Positions 10,986 to 21,886 of a stretch of 64,000 nucleotides of DNA are shown here, piece by piece. Every line of letters starts with the position of its first letter. The stretch's first letter is position 1. Under the pieces are notes generated by a model, which was not told the origin of the DNA, ran no database searches, and saw nothing but the letters and a program-made list of their open reading frames with translations. Made by a program: the position numbers and the translations under genes. The DNA comes from Centrapalus pauciflorus (Eukaryota; Streptophyta; Magnoliopsida; Asterales; Asteraceae): the NCBI GenBank assembly GCA_020465985.1, contig JAANYP010002078.1, forward strand, positions 1-64,000, written 5' to 3'.

Positions 10986-13660
10986 TAGTGGAGTAAACCC
11001 AAACCAAATTGGTTTTGGGTTGTCCTTGTGCATTGACATAACTAAATACTGTTTGTGTCTTTTTAAACTTATAGAGATCCACTGGTGGATTCTGTGAGGA
11101 GTATTTAGTTATGACATGAGGTATCCAGGTGTTCTTGCCATCCTTTTCTTTAACAGTCTCAGATGTTCCACTACCAGTTCCAGTTTTTGACTTAGCAGTT
11201 AGAACTGGATGCTGAGTGCCAGCAGTTTCAGATTTTGCACTACCAGTTCCAACTTTTGACTTAACAGTTTCAACCTTTGCATTAGCAGGTTGATCTGTGT
11301 TTTTCCCTTTAACACACCATACCTTTTTCATGCTTGATTTAGATTTTATTAAAACTTGTTTTTGGTGTACAGGCTGCCTTTTGTTGACTTTCGAGAACCT
11401 GTGATCAACTGTCTTCTTTGGAACTGGGATGACAGGTTTTTGGGCCTTTGAAACATTTGAATTTTGAGCAATGGCATGTTTTTGAAACACAGTCTGTTTT
11501 GCAACAGATGGTTTATATAAACAATGCCTGGCCAAATGGTTTTTCCTGCCACAGTGGAAACATCTTTTGATTGTTTTGATAGGAGAACCAGTTTTGTGTG
11601 ACCATAACTGGTTCTTGTTCCTTTGATTTCCCCTTACCTGCTGTTGTGTGGGAAACTTTTGGACACCATGCTTTTGGCATGTGCATACTGGAATAGTCTT
11701 ACCCTTTTTATTTGTTTGGGAAGAGGATGCAATATTACAGTTAGAAGGTACAGAAACATGTGGAGCATGATTGCATTCACTCATCTTCTATTTTCCATTC
11801 AGACTATTGGTGCTTATTGAGTTGGAAACAGGAGGTTCTATACGTGCACTCATGGTTTTGGAGTTACTCTCAGTTTCCCCATTCTTACTGCCTTCATTGG
11901 AAACCAAATCTTCTTTAGGTTCAGGCTTGTCCTCAAGGATAGGATCTACAATTTTCATTTTCTCATCTAAGGGCTCATTTACAAGCCTGTCAGCAACTTC
12001 ACTCATAGGATGAATGTATTTATTGTTATATGGGGGTGAAGTAGCCTTATAGCCTATACCTTCCTTGGGATTGAGTTGAGATTTTACCCTATCTTTAAAT
12101 TGGACTTCCATTAGGTGTTCTAGCTTTTGGTTGGCCAGCTTGAAGCTGCCCAAGTCTATATTTATAGATTCTACTTTCTTGATAGCTTCTAACACCTTCT
12201 GTTCAGCCTCATCTAATTTCTTATTTAGGATTCTATTTTCTCATTTAATTCCTTTTTCTCCCACTCATGATATATTCTATCATGTCCCATCAGAATCTCA
12301 TTATCCTTATAGTCATTGATCTGTTTTTCAAGATCCTCTATTGCCTGCATATACTCATATCTCCTTTCGTCCATCCTAGCTAGAGTTTTGCACATGCTCT
12401 CATTATGATCTCTGTACTTTTTAACCATATTTTTGCATGTTTGAGAGCAGAGTTTAGCATTTACCTCAGATAGTAGGTCAGTGGAAGTGACTGTTGTAGT
12501 TTCTGCGATAAGAGCTTGATTTTGAAACTCCTTTTCAGTCTGGTCACTCCAGTCAAACACATTGTCTTCTTGAGAGACAAGAGCTTGTAAAGACGATGTT
12601 TGACTGGTTTGCTGGGATCTTGGTGGCTGCTGGCCTTGTGATCTGCATTCTCTAGCAAAATTTCCAAGTTTGTGGCATTTGAAGCACTCAACTTTTGATT
12701 TGTCAAATGCTGGCTTGCCTTCTGTTCTGGCTTGAAAGTTTGGTCTGCCAGTCCTTTTCAAAAACCTTTTGGCCCTCATAGTCAACATAGCATGTTGCCA
12801 CTTTAAGTCCATCTCTTCTAAATCATCTGGATGGATTTGTTCCAGATCTTCAGCATTAAGAGCAAAAAGTCCATCACTTGCAACAAATGCTTCATAATGA
12901 ACTTCAGAAGAGTTACCATCAGCACTTGAAAAAGAGTCACAACAGTTTGATTTATCAGTTAATGCTGATGACAGCAGTGTAGTGTTTTGATTGTAAGAAA
13001 AAGATTTCTTTTTATTTTCAATTTCAGGTTCAAACACTCTCAGGCTGTTGTAAAGGTCATCCAACTCTCTTTCATCTAGAGTGTCTTTGGTTCTCCATTG
13101 GGCAGCATAGACTATCCATTCTTCACCAAGAGATCTGAGGAATTTCTGTTCACTTCATCTTGATCCAGGATGACCTTAGCACTCCCCAATTCACCTATCA
13201 GCTTATTAAACCTATCAAAAATTTGAGTGAGGTTTTCATTCTTGCCACCAGAAAAGTTTTCATACTGTTGTTTTAAAAGATCTTTTTGGTTCCTTTTGGT
13301 GCTAGCATTGCCAGCAAATCTTTTCTCTAAAGCAATCCAAAGAGAATGAGCAGTATACAACTTTTTAAACTGATGTTGATAAGCATTAGCGATGGCTATT
13401 TGTAAAAGAGTAAGAGCTTTGACTTCATTCATTCTAGCCTTTCTTTCAATCTCAGTTTTTGGAGGTGTTCTTTTTGGTTTTCCCTCAACATCTAGTTCAG
13501 GATCAACTGCAGGAGGATTTTCAACAGCTTCATATAGGGCATAGTCAATAAATTGAATGTGCTGTTGAATCCTGAGTTTCCACATCTCGAACTCAGTGGG
13601 TTTGAGCATAGGCACTTTGAGCCCTTGCCCAAATCCACTACTGCTATTTTCAAACTCCAT
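10978..13660 (-). pseudogene. gag: gag of element B, several lesions
   Basis: The start MEFENSSSGFGQG and both CCHC knuckles (CFKCHKLGNFAREC, with N for G before F, and CFHCGRKNHLARHC) match A. Lesions seen against A are a 1-nt loss near 13145, a 1-nt loss near 12225, and an in-frame TAG near 11785 where A has a Glu codon. The protein still ends in the STTN stop shared with A. Reading order and spacing are otherwise unchanged, so this is a decayed Sirevirus gag. Confidence 0.85.
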
Positions 13661-13731
13661 TGCAGAAAAACAAAATTTTAAACGAAGAAAGTTTCTGACT
13701 TTGAAAACAAAGAATAAAAAATGAAACCTGT

Positions 13732-13744
13732 GGCTCTGATACCA
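13732..13744 (-). promoter_or_regulatory. Primer-binding site of element B (tRNA-iMet)
   Basis: Minus-strand TGGTATCAGAGCC lies two bases inside the 5' LTR. Confidence 0.9.
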
Positions 13745-13746
13745 CT

Positions 13747-14398
13747 TGTGAGGATCAAAATCACCTAAGATTAACTGGTTTTAATAGATCAGAGTTTAAA
13801 CCAATAACCTTGTTTTGAATCAAAGTCCAATTAAGAAGTTTGCGGAATAACACTTAACTGTTTTAAGAAAACTTTCAGAATAATAAAGAACATATATTAA
13901 AATAAACATAACCAATATCAAAACCTTTATATTGCCAAAATCTCTGATTACAATCACCTCTAATCTGTTTTGATTAGACGAAGAACACAGATTGTTCTTA
14001 GGGTTTTACAACCTTAGAGGCTTGAAAAACTTATCAGAATGCAATTACAATAATGAAAAACTTTAAGCACCACGATTACAAACTTACAATAGAAAGACCT
14101 AGTCTATCTTAATTTATAGCCTTCTGATTTGTTTCCTTGACGAACTCTGATTTGTCTGGTAGTAGATATGCTTGGGAGATCTTCAAATCTTGAAATATAT
14201 ATCACTTCCTGAATTTCAGCACTTTCTGTTATCAATCTGTTGAGCAGCTTGAACTTTTAACTCTGGCAGCTTGAACTTTTGAACTAGCAGCTCGAGTTTG
14301 TTGAACTGGCTGCTTGAACTTTGTAATTACACAGAAATACTACTAACAGCTTGAGAAATCTAACTAACAGCTTGACATACTTAGATTATTTCCCAACA
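13747..14398 (-). repeat. 5' LTR of element B
   Basis: This is a 652-bp LTR with TG and CA ends that starts TGTTGGGAAATAATC on the minus strand. The first 170 bp hold about seven CAGCTTGA-like repeats roughly 20-25 bp apart (14230-14390). A TATA-like CTATAAATT lies at 14111-14119. Confidence 0.85.
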
Positions 14399-14520
14399 GC
14401 TACAGTTCATCGTTCTTCTCATTTCCAAATCTGTAATCGTTTGTTCATAATCAAATCATTCGGTTAGTGTTCTTGATCTTGTACTTAATTGTTTGCAATT
14501 TATTGTTGATTGATATTTTA
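14399..14520. other. Unassigned AT-rich stretch between B and C
   Basis: About 120 bp with no reading frame or match to the neighbouring elements. It ends TATTTTAG directly before recognisable Athila protease sequence, so C is truncated here. Confidence 0.4.
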
Positions 14521-16366
14521 GGAATCACAAGATGTCATAGTAAAAGTTGAATATTTTTACTATCCAGCTGATTTCCTAGTATTGGACACCGAAAGTTCAA
14601 TAGGAGATAATCAACCGGCTATTATCCTAGGCAAACCTTTCTTAGCCACGATTAATGCACAAATTAATTGTAGGACAGGAGTAGTGGATATTGCCTTTTG
14701 GTAATAGGAAATTAAGACTGAATGTATTTAATGCTTCAAATGTCTCTATTATTGATTCAGAATGTTATCTTATAGACATGGTGGACGAACTTGTGCAACA
14801 ACATAGTTCGTTAATCAACACCAAAGATGCTACTGAGTTATTCTGTGCTGAAAATGAATTAGCCAAGTAAAATCCTATTGAGTGTGATAAACTACAAGTA
14901 GTCATGGAATCCACACTAGAGTCGAAACAACCACCGTGGACCCATAGGATTGAAAAATTATCTACTGATTTACCTAAGTCTGCCAAACCTTCAATAGAGC
15001 AACCACCTGTTCTAGAATTAAAGGAGCTGCCTTATCATTTTAAGTATGCTTTTCTAGGTCAGAATGACACTTTACCTGTCATAATTTCATCAGATCTGAC
15101 TGAAGAGCAAGAGAAAGCTCTACTGCAAGTACTAGTCAAATATAAAGAAGCAGTAGGGTGGACGATAGCTTATTTAAAAAGGAATCAGTCCCACGTTGTG
15201 TATGCACCGAATCATTACTGATCCAGAAGCCGAACCAGCTCGGGATGCACAAAGGAGATTGAATCCTAATTTGAGAGAGGTAGTTTAAAAGGAAGTATTA
15301 AAATGGTTGGACGCTGGAATTATATATCCTATATCTGATAGTAAGTGGGTAAGTTCAACCCACACTGTACCCAAGAAATCGGGAATTACAGTCATTAATA
15401 CTGAAGAAGGAGAGAAGATAACTATTCGCCTTGTAATTGGGCAGAGAGTTTGTATCGATTACAGAAAACTCAATGCTGCTACTTCAAAAGATCATTTTCC
15501 GCTACCATTTATACATCAAATAGTGGAAAAATTAGCAGGACAAAAGTTTTAATGTCACCTGGATGGATATTCTGGTAACAATCAAATCCCAATCTATCCA
15601 GAGGATCAAGAGAAAACTACATTTATTTGTCCCTATGGCACCTTTGCCTACCGAAGGATGTCGTTTGGACTATGTAATGCACCCGCCACATTCCAGCGAT
15701 GTATGATGGCTATCTTTTCAGATATGGTGGGTGGTTCTCTTAAGATATTTATGGATGATTTCTCCATATTTGATAAAACATTTGAAGATTATCTGGGACA
15801 TTTAGAAAATGTCCTAATGAGATGCACTGAAACCAACTTAGTGTTAAGTTGGGAGAAAAGCCATTTTATGGTAAAAGAAGGGGCTGTCTTAGGTCACATT
15901 GTGTCCGAAAGAGGAATGAAGGTAGATAAAGCAAAAGGTCAATTATTTTCCTCACTTCCACCCCCCACCAACATTAAAGGAATAAGATCATTCTTAGGCC
16001 ACGCTGGCTTTTATCAGCGATTCATTAAAGATTTCAGTGAATTCTCAAGGCCGTTATGCAATATTCTTTCAAAAGATATCGAGTTTAATATTGATGATGC
16101 TTGTATGAAAGCATTTGAGAAGCTTAAATCAAAATTAACCGAAGCGCCAATTCTGCAATCTCCGAATTGGTCTCAACCGTTCGAGATCATGTGCGATGCA
16201 AGTGACTATGCAGTTGGTGCTATTTTAGGACAAAGATTTGAGAAAAATCCAGTGGTGATTTACTATGCAATTAAAACCTTTAATGAGGCACAAACCAATT
16301 ACACCACTACGGAAAAAGAGTTACTAGCTGTAGTGTTTGCCCTAGATACATTCAGATCATATATTT

Positions 16367-16379
16367 GGGGGGGGGGGGG
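16367..16379 (+). repeat. 13-G homopolymer in RNase H of C
   Basis: This unbroken G run shifts the RNase H frame. It may be a true expansion or a sequencing error. Confidence 0.7.
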
Positions 16380-16811
16380 TAAAAGTAATCGTGTACTCTG
16401 ACCACAGTGCTTTAAGACATTTATTGGCAAAGAAGCACGCCAAGCCTCGATTGATTCGGTGGATCCTTCTATTGCAAGAATTTGACCTAGAAATTAAAGA
16501 TAAAAAAGGCAAAGAAAATGTTGTTGCCGATCATTTATCAAGGCTTCACTTAATCCCAACAAACTCAACTGATCAAATCAGGGACTCCTTCCCTGATGAA
16601 CAATTATTATCTGTATCTAAAATTCCCTGGTTTGTGAATCTAGTTAACTATTTTGTAACAGGAAGATTGCCAGAGCACTGGAACTCACAACAGAGAAAAT
16701 ATTTCTATGCTCAAGCAAGGCAATACATTTGGGATGAGCCTGATCTGTTTAAAATAGGAGCAGATCAAATTATAAGACGATGTGTCCCTAACTCAGAACA
16801 CGAAGTTAATG

Positions 16812-17093
16812 AAGATGGAAAGGTCTTTGTGTACTAGGATTTGTAATTGAGTGTTCTAACAAATCAGTCTCTCTTCTATTTATGGTTCTTATGGAGCTAC
16901 ATTGCAACAAATCTTCTTTTTCTGCAGCATTGCTTCTATGATCTTAGGAGCGCCGGCCGCAGAAAAGATGTCAGCCTCTCTTTTCTCGCGGAACACTCAC
17001 TTAATGGGGCTATTTGAATTGGAAGACAACGACAAAAGTGGACTCTTTCGCATCACGCTAATTCAGTGCCAGCCGTTGGTGAAAGACCTGCAT
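16812..17093. other. Foreign block inside the pol of C
   Basis: Athila similarity stops after CVPNSEHEVNE and resumes at [13 protein letters not shown]. The sequence between encodes no retroelement motif. A 66-codon open frame (16902-17102, plus) runs through it. I do not recognise the peptide. ATGG occurs at both edges, but no terminal inverted repeats are evident. Confidence 0.45.
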
Positions 17094-18144
17094 GGTTCTT
17101 AAACACTGCCATGCATATGCATGCGGTGGCCATTTCAGCGCAAAGAAAACTGGCCACCGGATATTGCAGTGTGGGTTTTTCTGGCCCACGATATTTAAGG
17201 ATGTCTACGAGTTTGTTAAAGGGTGCATAAGATGCCAGCAAACTGGTGGCATCGCGAAAATGCCTATGACCCCGATATTAATTGTCGAAATATTTAATGT
17301 ATGGGGCATTGATTTTATGGGACCTTTCTCAAAATCATTTGGATACGAGTACATCTTAGTTGTAGTAGATTATGTTTCTAAATGGGTGGAAGCAGAAGCT
17401 ACACGCACTAATGATAACCGGGTTGTGTGCAAATTTGTTAAAAGAAATATTTTAGCATGACATGGTATTCCAAGGGCTATCATCAGTGACGGAGGGTCAC
17501 ATTTCAATAATCAGCATTTTGCTAAACTCCTTAAACCGTATGGAGTCAATCATAGAATATCAAAACCTTATCATCCGCAAACTGGCGGACAAGTTAAGAT
17601 CTCTAATAGAGAGATCAAGAGAATCCTTGAAAAAACTGTCAGGCCTGATCGTAAAGGTTGGTCACAAAAATTAGAGGATGCTCTATGGGCATACAGAACC
17701 ACATTTAAAACACCAATCGGTATGTCCCTATGTAGACTTGTGTATGGTAAGCTTTGCCATCTCCCAGTGGAATTAGAACACCGAGCTCTATGGGCAATCA
17801 AAAACACTAATTTTAATTTACATGATGCCGGTGTTGATAGGAAATTCCAATTGAATGGACTGGAATAAATTCGTAGAGAAGCCTACGAAAGCACCAGAAT
17901 TTATAAAGAGAAAACTAAGGTTTTCCACGACAAAATGATTAAAAAAAAAATATTTACCAAAGGAAATAAAGGTTGGATATTTAATGCATGATTTAGACTA
18001 TTTCCCGGTAAATTAAAAAGAAAATGGATAGGTCCATACGTTGTAAATAATACCTACCCACACGGTGCGGTAGAAATATAGGACCTAAAAGGTGGTGAGC
18101 CATTTAAAGTAAATGGACATAGACTTAAATTATATGTTCAATAG

Positions 18145-18791
18145 GCAACCAACGATATGTTAGTATCTGAACTCTTCAGACTACAAGATCCTAAGGTTAA
18201 TTAATTAGTTTAGGAGCAGTACGTCTGGCTGAAGACGTAAAACATAGCGCTTTCTGGGAGGCAACCCAGAGTAGTTTGATTATTTGAATTTAATTGTTTT
18301 TAAGTGTGTTTATTTGTTTATTTGTGTTACTTGTGTGTACCCAACTAAGTTGGGGAGGATTCAGCTTCCTGAACTTAGTTGTGTTTAGAAATTAGGATTT
18401 AAATTAAATAATAAGACCCCACATTTGAAAATAAATTTTTTTTAGCACGTAGCAGAATTATTTTAACCCGATAATAAGAGCGTAAGTTGGGGAGAATAAC
18501 CGTAAAAATTAAAAAATTAAAGAATTAGGGTTCTAAGACCAGTGCCGGCCCAGATCGCGAAGCCAGATGCCCGGGCGCAGGCCTGCGCTTTCCGTGCGGC
18601 CCGACGTGCTCAAAATCTTATAAAAATGGTACTGATCGTCCCCATAACTCCAAAACCCTAATCCCAGTTCCAGAAACGGCAGATTTCGATTTCTAAGCCT
18701 AAAAACCTTAAAAATTCGTCTTTTTCACGTCAAATCTTCAATCCGACGCTACTTCTTCTCAATTACTAGGAAGGTATACTCCCTATAACCA
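18145..18791 (+). other. Untranslated tail of element C
   Basis: No gene. The region contains the Athila/Tat-like GGGAGGCAACC motif (18258-18268) and two AGTTGGGGAG purine tracts (about 18346 and 18486) that could be polypurine tracts. A GC-rich block (18540-18605) is followed by a TATAAAA-like site near 18620. The tail may include part of a 3' LTR, but no second copy is in the window to prove it. Confidence 0.4.
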
Positions 18792-19698
18792 AATTATGAA
18801 CGCGGAAACACATGCACTGCACTCGGCTCATGCACGGCTTAGCTCTATTGCTTATGCACTGCACTAGGCTCATGCACAGCTCAATCTCGAAGGGACATTG
18901 GCCAATTAATGCTCTTTTGATGCGCGACTTTGCTCAGCTCCCAGTTATAAAATTGTTGTTACTCTTGAGACTTTTAGACAAATTCATAAGGAATGCTCGG
19001 ATGATGATAAATCCATACACACGCATCATTAGTGGGGATCAGCCACGTACTGGGCTAGCTACCAGTAATTGATCTATATGGATATCATCGGAATGCTCGG
19101 CTCTAGCTACCCTCTGTGCTTTCATCACGTAAATCAGCACATCATAAGCCTAACATTAACCCAACACTGAGCACTAGTGATGAAGTTAAGCTTAACAATC
19201 AAATGACTCGTCAATGAAATAGAAGCTACAATAATAAATGATCGGCTCAACAATTCTTAGTAATCATGGCAATTATCAATATGCTCAATAAGATAAGAAT
19301 GCCAATAAAATCAGGATCATGCAACAAAAGTCTCAATTCACATAATTTGCAGTTAAAGTGAAATCTACAACTCACCGTTAGTGGTTATTTGCACTTTCTG
19401 GCTCTGGCTCTGTTGCTCACAATCTGTAGTGCATTAGAACCACTATCTGACTTATGTCAGACTTTCAGATGCTCGCCATTTTTCTTGTTGCTCAATCTGT
19501 TAATAATATCATTTCTGATATTTATTAGCCTTTATATCATCTGAATAGTATATTCAGCATTCATTCGTTTAATAATGCTCAAGGTTCGTTCGTTGGTCTT
19601 TTAATCTCAAAATCTCATATCTTGATCATATGATCATTAATCTCATTAGAATCTTTCTTTCATTTGTATTCTTTGTAAATAATATTCTCAAAAGTTCA

Positions 19699-19702
<4 letters not shown>

Positions 19703-19760
<58 letters not shown>

Positions 19761-20706
19761 GAAAATTATGCAAAAAACCATCAAAGTACAAAATTTTTTC
19801 GATTAAGTCCCCATTTCATTTTTTATTTCTGATAAGTCCCCAAACTGCTTAAACCTTTTAAATTGGTCCGTTAACCTGTTATAACAGGTTAACATGCTTA
19901 AACCTATTTTGCAAAAACCATCAAAGTATAAAATTTTTTCGATTAAGTCCCCATTTCATTTTTTTCTCTTATAAGTCCCCGAACTAATTAAACTTTTCAA
20001 CTTTTCGATAAAATAAAACGAATTTTTTTAAACTTTTAAAAACGACGATGTTTATTATGATGACAGATCATGCCATGTTTGTCTAGACCAAAATAAATTG
20101 GTGTGAAAATAATATTTTTTCAAAACGACGATGGTTGTTTCAAAATAATAAATTTTGTTAAAAGTCCGTTATTCCAGATAATATAAGTTTGTTTGATATA
20201 ATAATATAAATGATGATTATTTCGATCCTATGTTTGTCTAGACCATAATTTTTAAATATATTTTAACTAGTTCATCCCGACTAAACTTTAAACAATAAAA
20301 ATGATCGTTTTGATTTATCATTTTTTTTTTTGCATCCACATATGTGTTATGTGAGTGTCAATTGAACAATCATTCAATTGATAAAACAACAAATTCCATG
20401 AGTTTCATCAAGATAAATGATTTATGTGGCAAAAAAATTAGTTGAGGGATTTATAAGACAAAATAATTTAGTTAATGGATTTATAAGACAAAATTATTTA
20501 GTTGGGGGACTTAATCGAAAAAAAATCATAGATTTAAAATCCAAGTCACCAATTGCAACCCGCTTAACAGGTTACCGGTAACTTTTCTTGGAAAAAACAC
20601 CAAATTCGTGATTTTTATTTAGTTAAGGGACTTATCAGACAAAAAAATTGATTGAGGGACTTAATCGAAAAAAAACTTGTAGTTTAATGTTTTTTGTGAA
20701 ATTTTC

Positions 20707-20802
<96 letters not shown>
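19703..20802. repeat. (AT)n array split by the MITE-like insertion
   Basis: AT dinucleotides run at 19703-19758 and again at 20709-20802. In the other LTR copy the array is continuous, so the insertion landed inside the microsatellite. Confidence 0.8.
19759..20708. mobile_element. MITE-like DNA transposon with long terminal inverted repeats
   Basis: The left end GGGAAAATTATGCAAAAAAC is matched by the reverse complement of the right end, GGGAAAATTTCACAAAAAAC. Similarity continues for about 55 bp, including CGATTAAGTCCC. The left terminal segment is partly duplicated inside (from about 19908), as is the right one (near 20500). No transposase frame is visible. The other LTR copy of D lacks the element, which proves insertion. 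Target duplications cannot be read because the site is an AT repeat. Long TIRs starting GGG suggest a Mutator-like MITE. Confidence 0.75.
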
Positions 20803-20805
<3 letters not shown>

Positions 20806-21574
20806 CATCATATATATATATAATTAATCATTTAAGCTAATTATTTTGTCATTTTATGTGTTGTTCCTATGTTTTATTCAATATTTTCAATTTAGGGAGT
20901 GGTTTCGAATTTAATACTTAAATTCGAATATAAGAATAATTTTGGATGCAATCAAATTCCAATAAAGGGCTAAATTCGAAGATTTATTCGAATTTATGGC
21001 CTAAAGTCGAAACCTACTTGAGTTTATGAATAAAGTCGATTGCCATAGTTAAATTCGAGCCTTATGAACAAATTTGAAGACATATTTTGACTTTAATGTC
21101 CAAAGTCAAACCCCTTTCAAATCTAATATACAAATTCAAAAATCTCACTTAAATTCGAATGCTTCATTCGAGTTTATTGTCAAATTTGCACCAATATTCG
21201 AATTTAGCAACCAAAGTCGACTTGGTTCATGCATTTCGACTTTGTTCTTGGTTTCTCGAATTTGTTCATCATTTATATCTTTAAAACATGCGTTTTAGGT
21301 CTAAAATCACAAAATATATTAAATATTACTCCTAGGTTCACTTATATTATACTCATTCTAGTTAAATCTCAAGTTAAACTAGCTTTAATTTCATGAAAAT
21401 GCTAAATTCGAATTTATATCTTTAAAACCGAAAAATATAAAAACTTAAACGTAAATTCTTACCTTAAACTCGTACGAAATCACGCATATAATAGTAGATT
21501 GTTGTTGTATGCTTCGAGATCTTTCCGGTAACGTATAAATCTTGATAATCGGACGGTCGGTTTGGAAGAAATCT

Positions 21575-21664
21575 TAGAGAGAGAGTAGAGAGAGAAATCT
21601 AGAGAGAGAGAGTAGAGAGAGAGTCAAAAATCTGATTTTATGATCTTAATTTCCGTTTATATAC
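21575..21664 (-). promoter_or_regulatory. Probable core promoter of the D LTR
   Basis: Minus-strand TATATAAAC (near 21655) is followed 30-80 nt downstream by a C/T-rich tract of TCTCTCTC repeats. This is the usual arrangement of a plant TATA box and pyrimidine-rich start region. Confidence 0.5.
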
Positions 21665-21886
21665 TTCAACTAGTTATATTTGCTACTTAACTCACTATTA
21701 CTTTTGTATCTTATATCTCTCTTATTTAATTATCTTTAATAATTTATTAATTCATAATTAAATATTTATATAATTTAATTAAATATTTCAATACTTAATT
21801 AAATTATAATTCAAATAATGTACTAAAATTACATTATTGGTTCGATAATCAGATAATTAATTTGGGCTAAAAGTTGGGTTGTTACA

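Larger units (their letters stand above)
9825..14398 (-). mobile_element. Element B: Sirevirus related to A, cut by A
   Basis: B has a 5' LTR, primer site, gag, protease and the first part of integrase. It then stops at the right end of A. The rest of pol and the 3' LTR must lie left of A, beyond the window. Protein similarity to A is high throughout, and the LTR starts are nearly the same. Bases GCTAC after 14398 are the expected target duplication on this side. Confidence 0.88.
14521..18144 (+). pseudogene. pol: Athila-type pol remnant
   Basis: Protease tail near 14560-14700. Reverse transcriptase pieces lie at 14904-15221, 15307-15552 and 15600-16350, with YRRMSFGLCNAPATF and FMDDFSIF. 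RNase H (CDASDYAVGA, then YSDHSALRHL in another frame) ends near 16800. The integrase HHCC region and core run from 17092. Stops and frameshifts occur near 15220, 15290, 15550, 16370, 17458 and 17865, among others. A 13-G run causes the RNase H frameshift. In the integrase the third catalytic acid is replaced: GQVKISNRE has Lys where the family has Glu. A block of about 280 bp with no pol similarity interrupts the junction of RNase H and integrase. Confidence 0.85.
14521..18791 (+). mobile_element. Element C: decayed Athila-type Ty3/gypsy element, 5' part missing
   Basis: The plus strand holds the end of a gypsy protease (ILGKPFLAT), reverse transcriptase, RNase H and integrase in gypsy order, followed by an untranslated tail. 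The tail contains GCGCTTTCTGGGAGGCAACC, a sequence typical of the post-pol region of Athila/Tat elements. LTRs, gag and the protease active site are not present. The left edge is the unassigned stretch next to B. The right edge is the start of the D repeat. Confidence 0.8.
18792..21886 (-). repeat. 3' LTR of element D, with a MITE inside
   Basis: It aligns with the right-hand copy from AATTATGAAC onward, except for a 950-bp insertion in the AT array. On the minus strand the LTR starts TGTAACAACCC at 21886. Compared with the right copy, roughly 400 bp of the U5 end is missing at the left. The LTR holds repeated TTCGAA and AAGTCGA motifs (20895-21260), a TATA box (about 21655) and a GA-rich tract (about 21575-21623). 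Confidence 0.75.

Noticed and set aside
16367..16379. G-quadruplex role for the three G runs (16367, 27071, 63591)
   Set aside because: Single uninterrupted runs of 11-15 G do not define a quadruplex array and may be sequencing or assembly errors. One of them produces a frameshift.
16902..17102. Naming the 66-codon frame in the C insert as a particular host gene
   Set aside because: I do not recognise the peptide, so I report only the insertion.
18812..19072. 86-codon plus-strand frame with repeated MHCTRLMH, also at 25731-26051
   Set aside because: It lies in both LTR copies of D, antisense to the element. The repeat comes from a short DNA duplication and no domain is visible.
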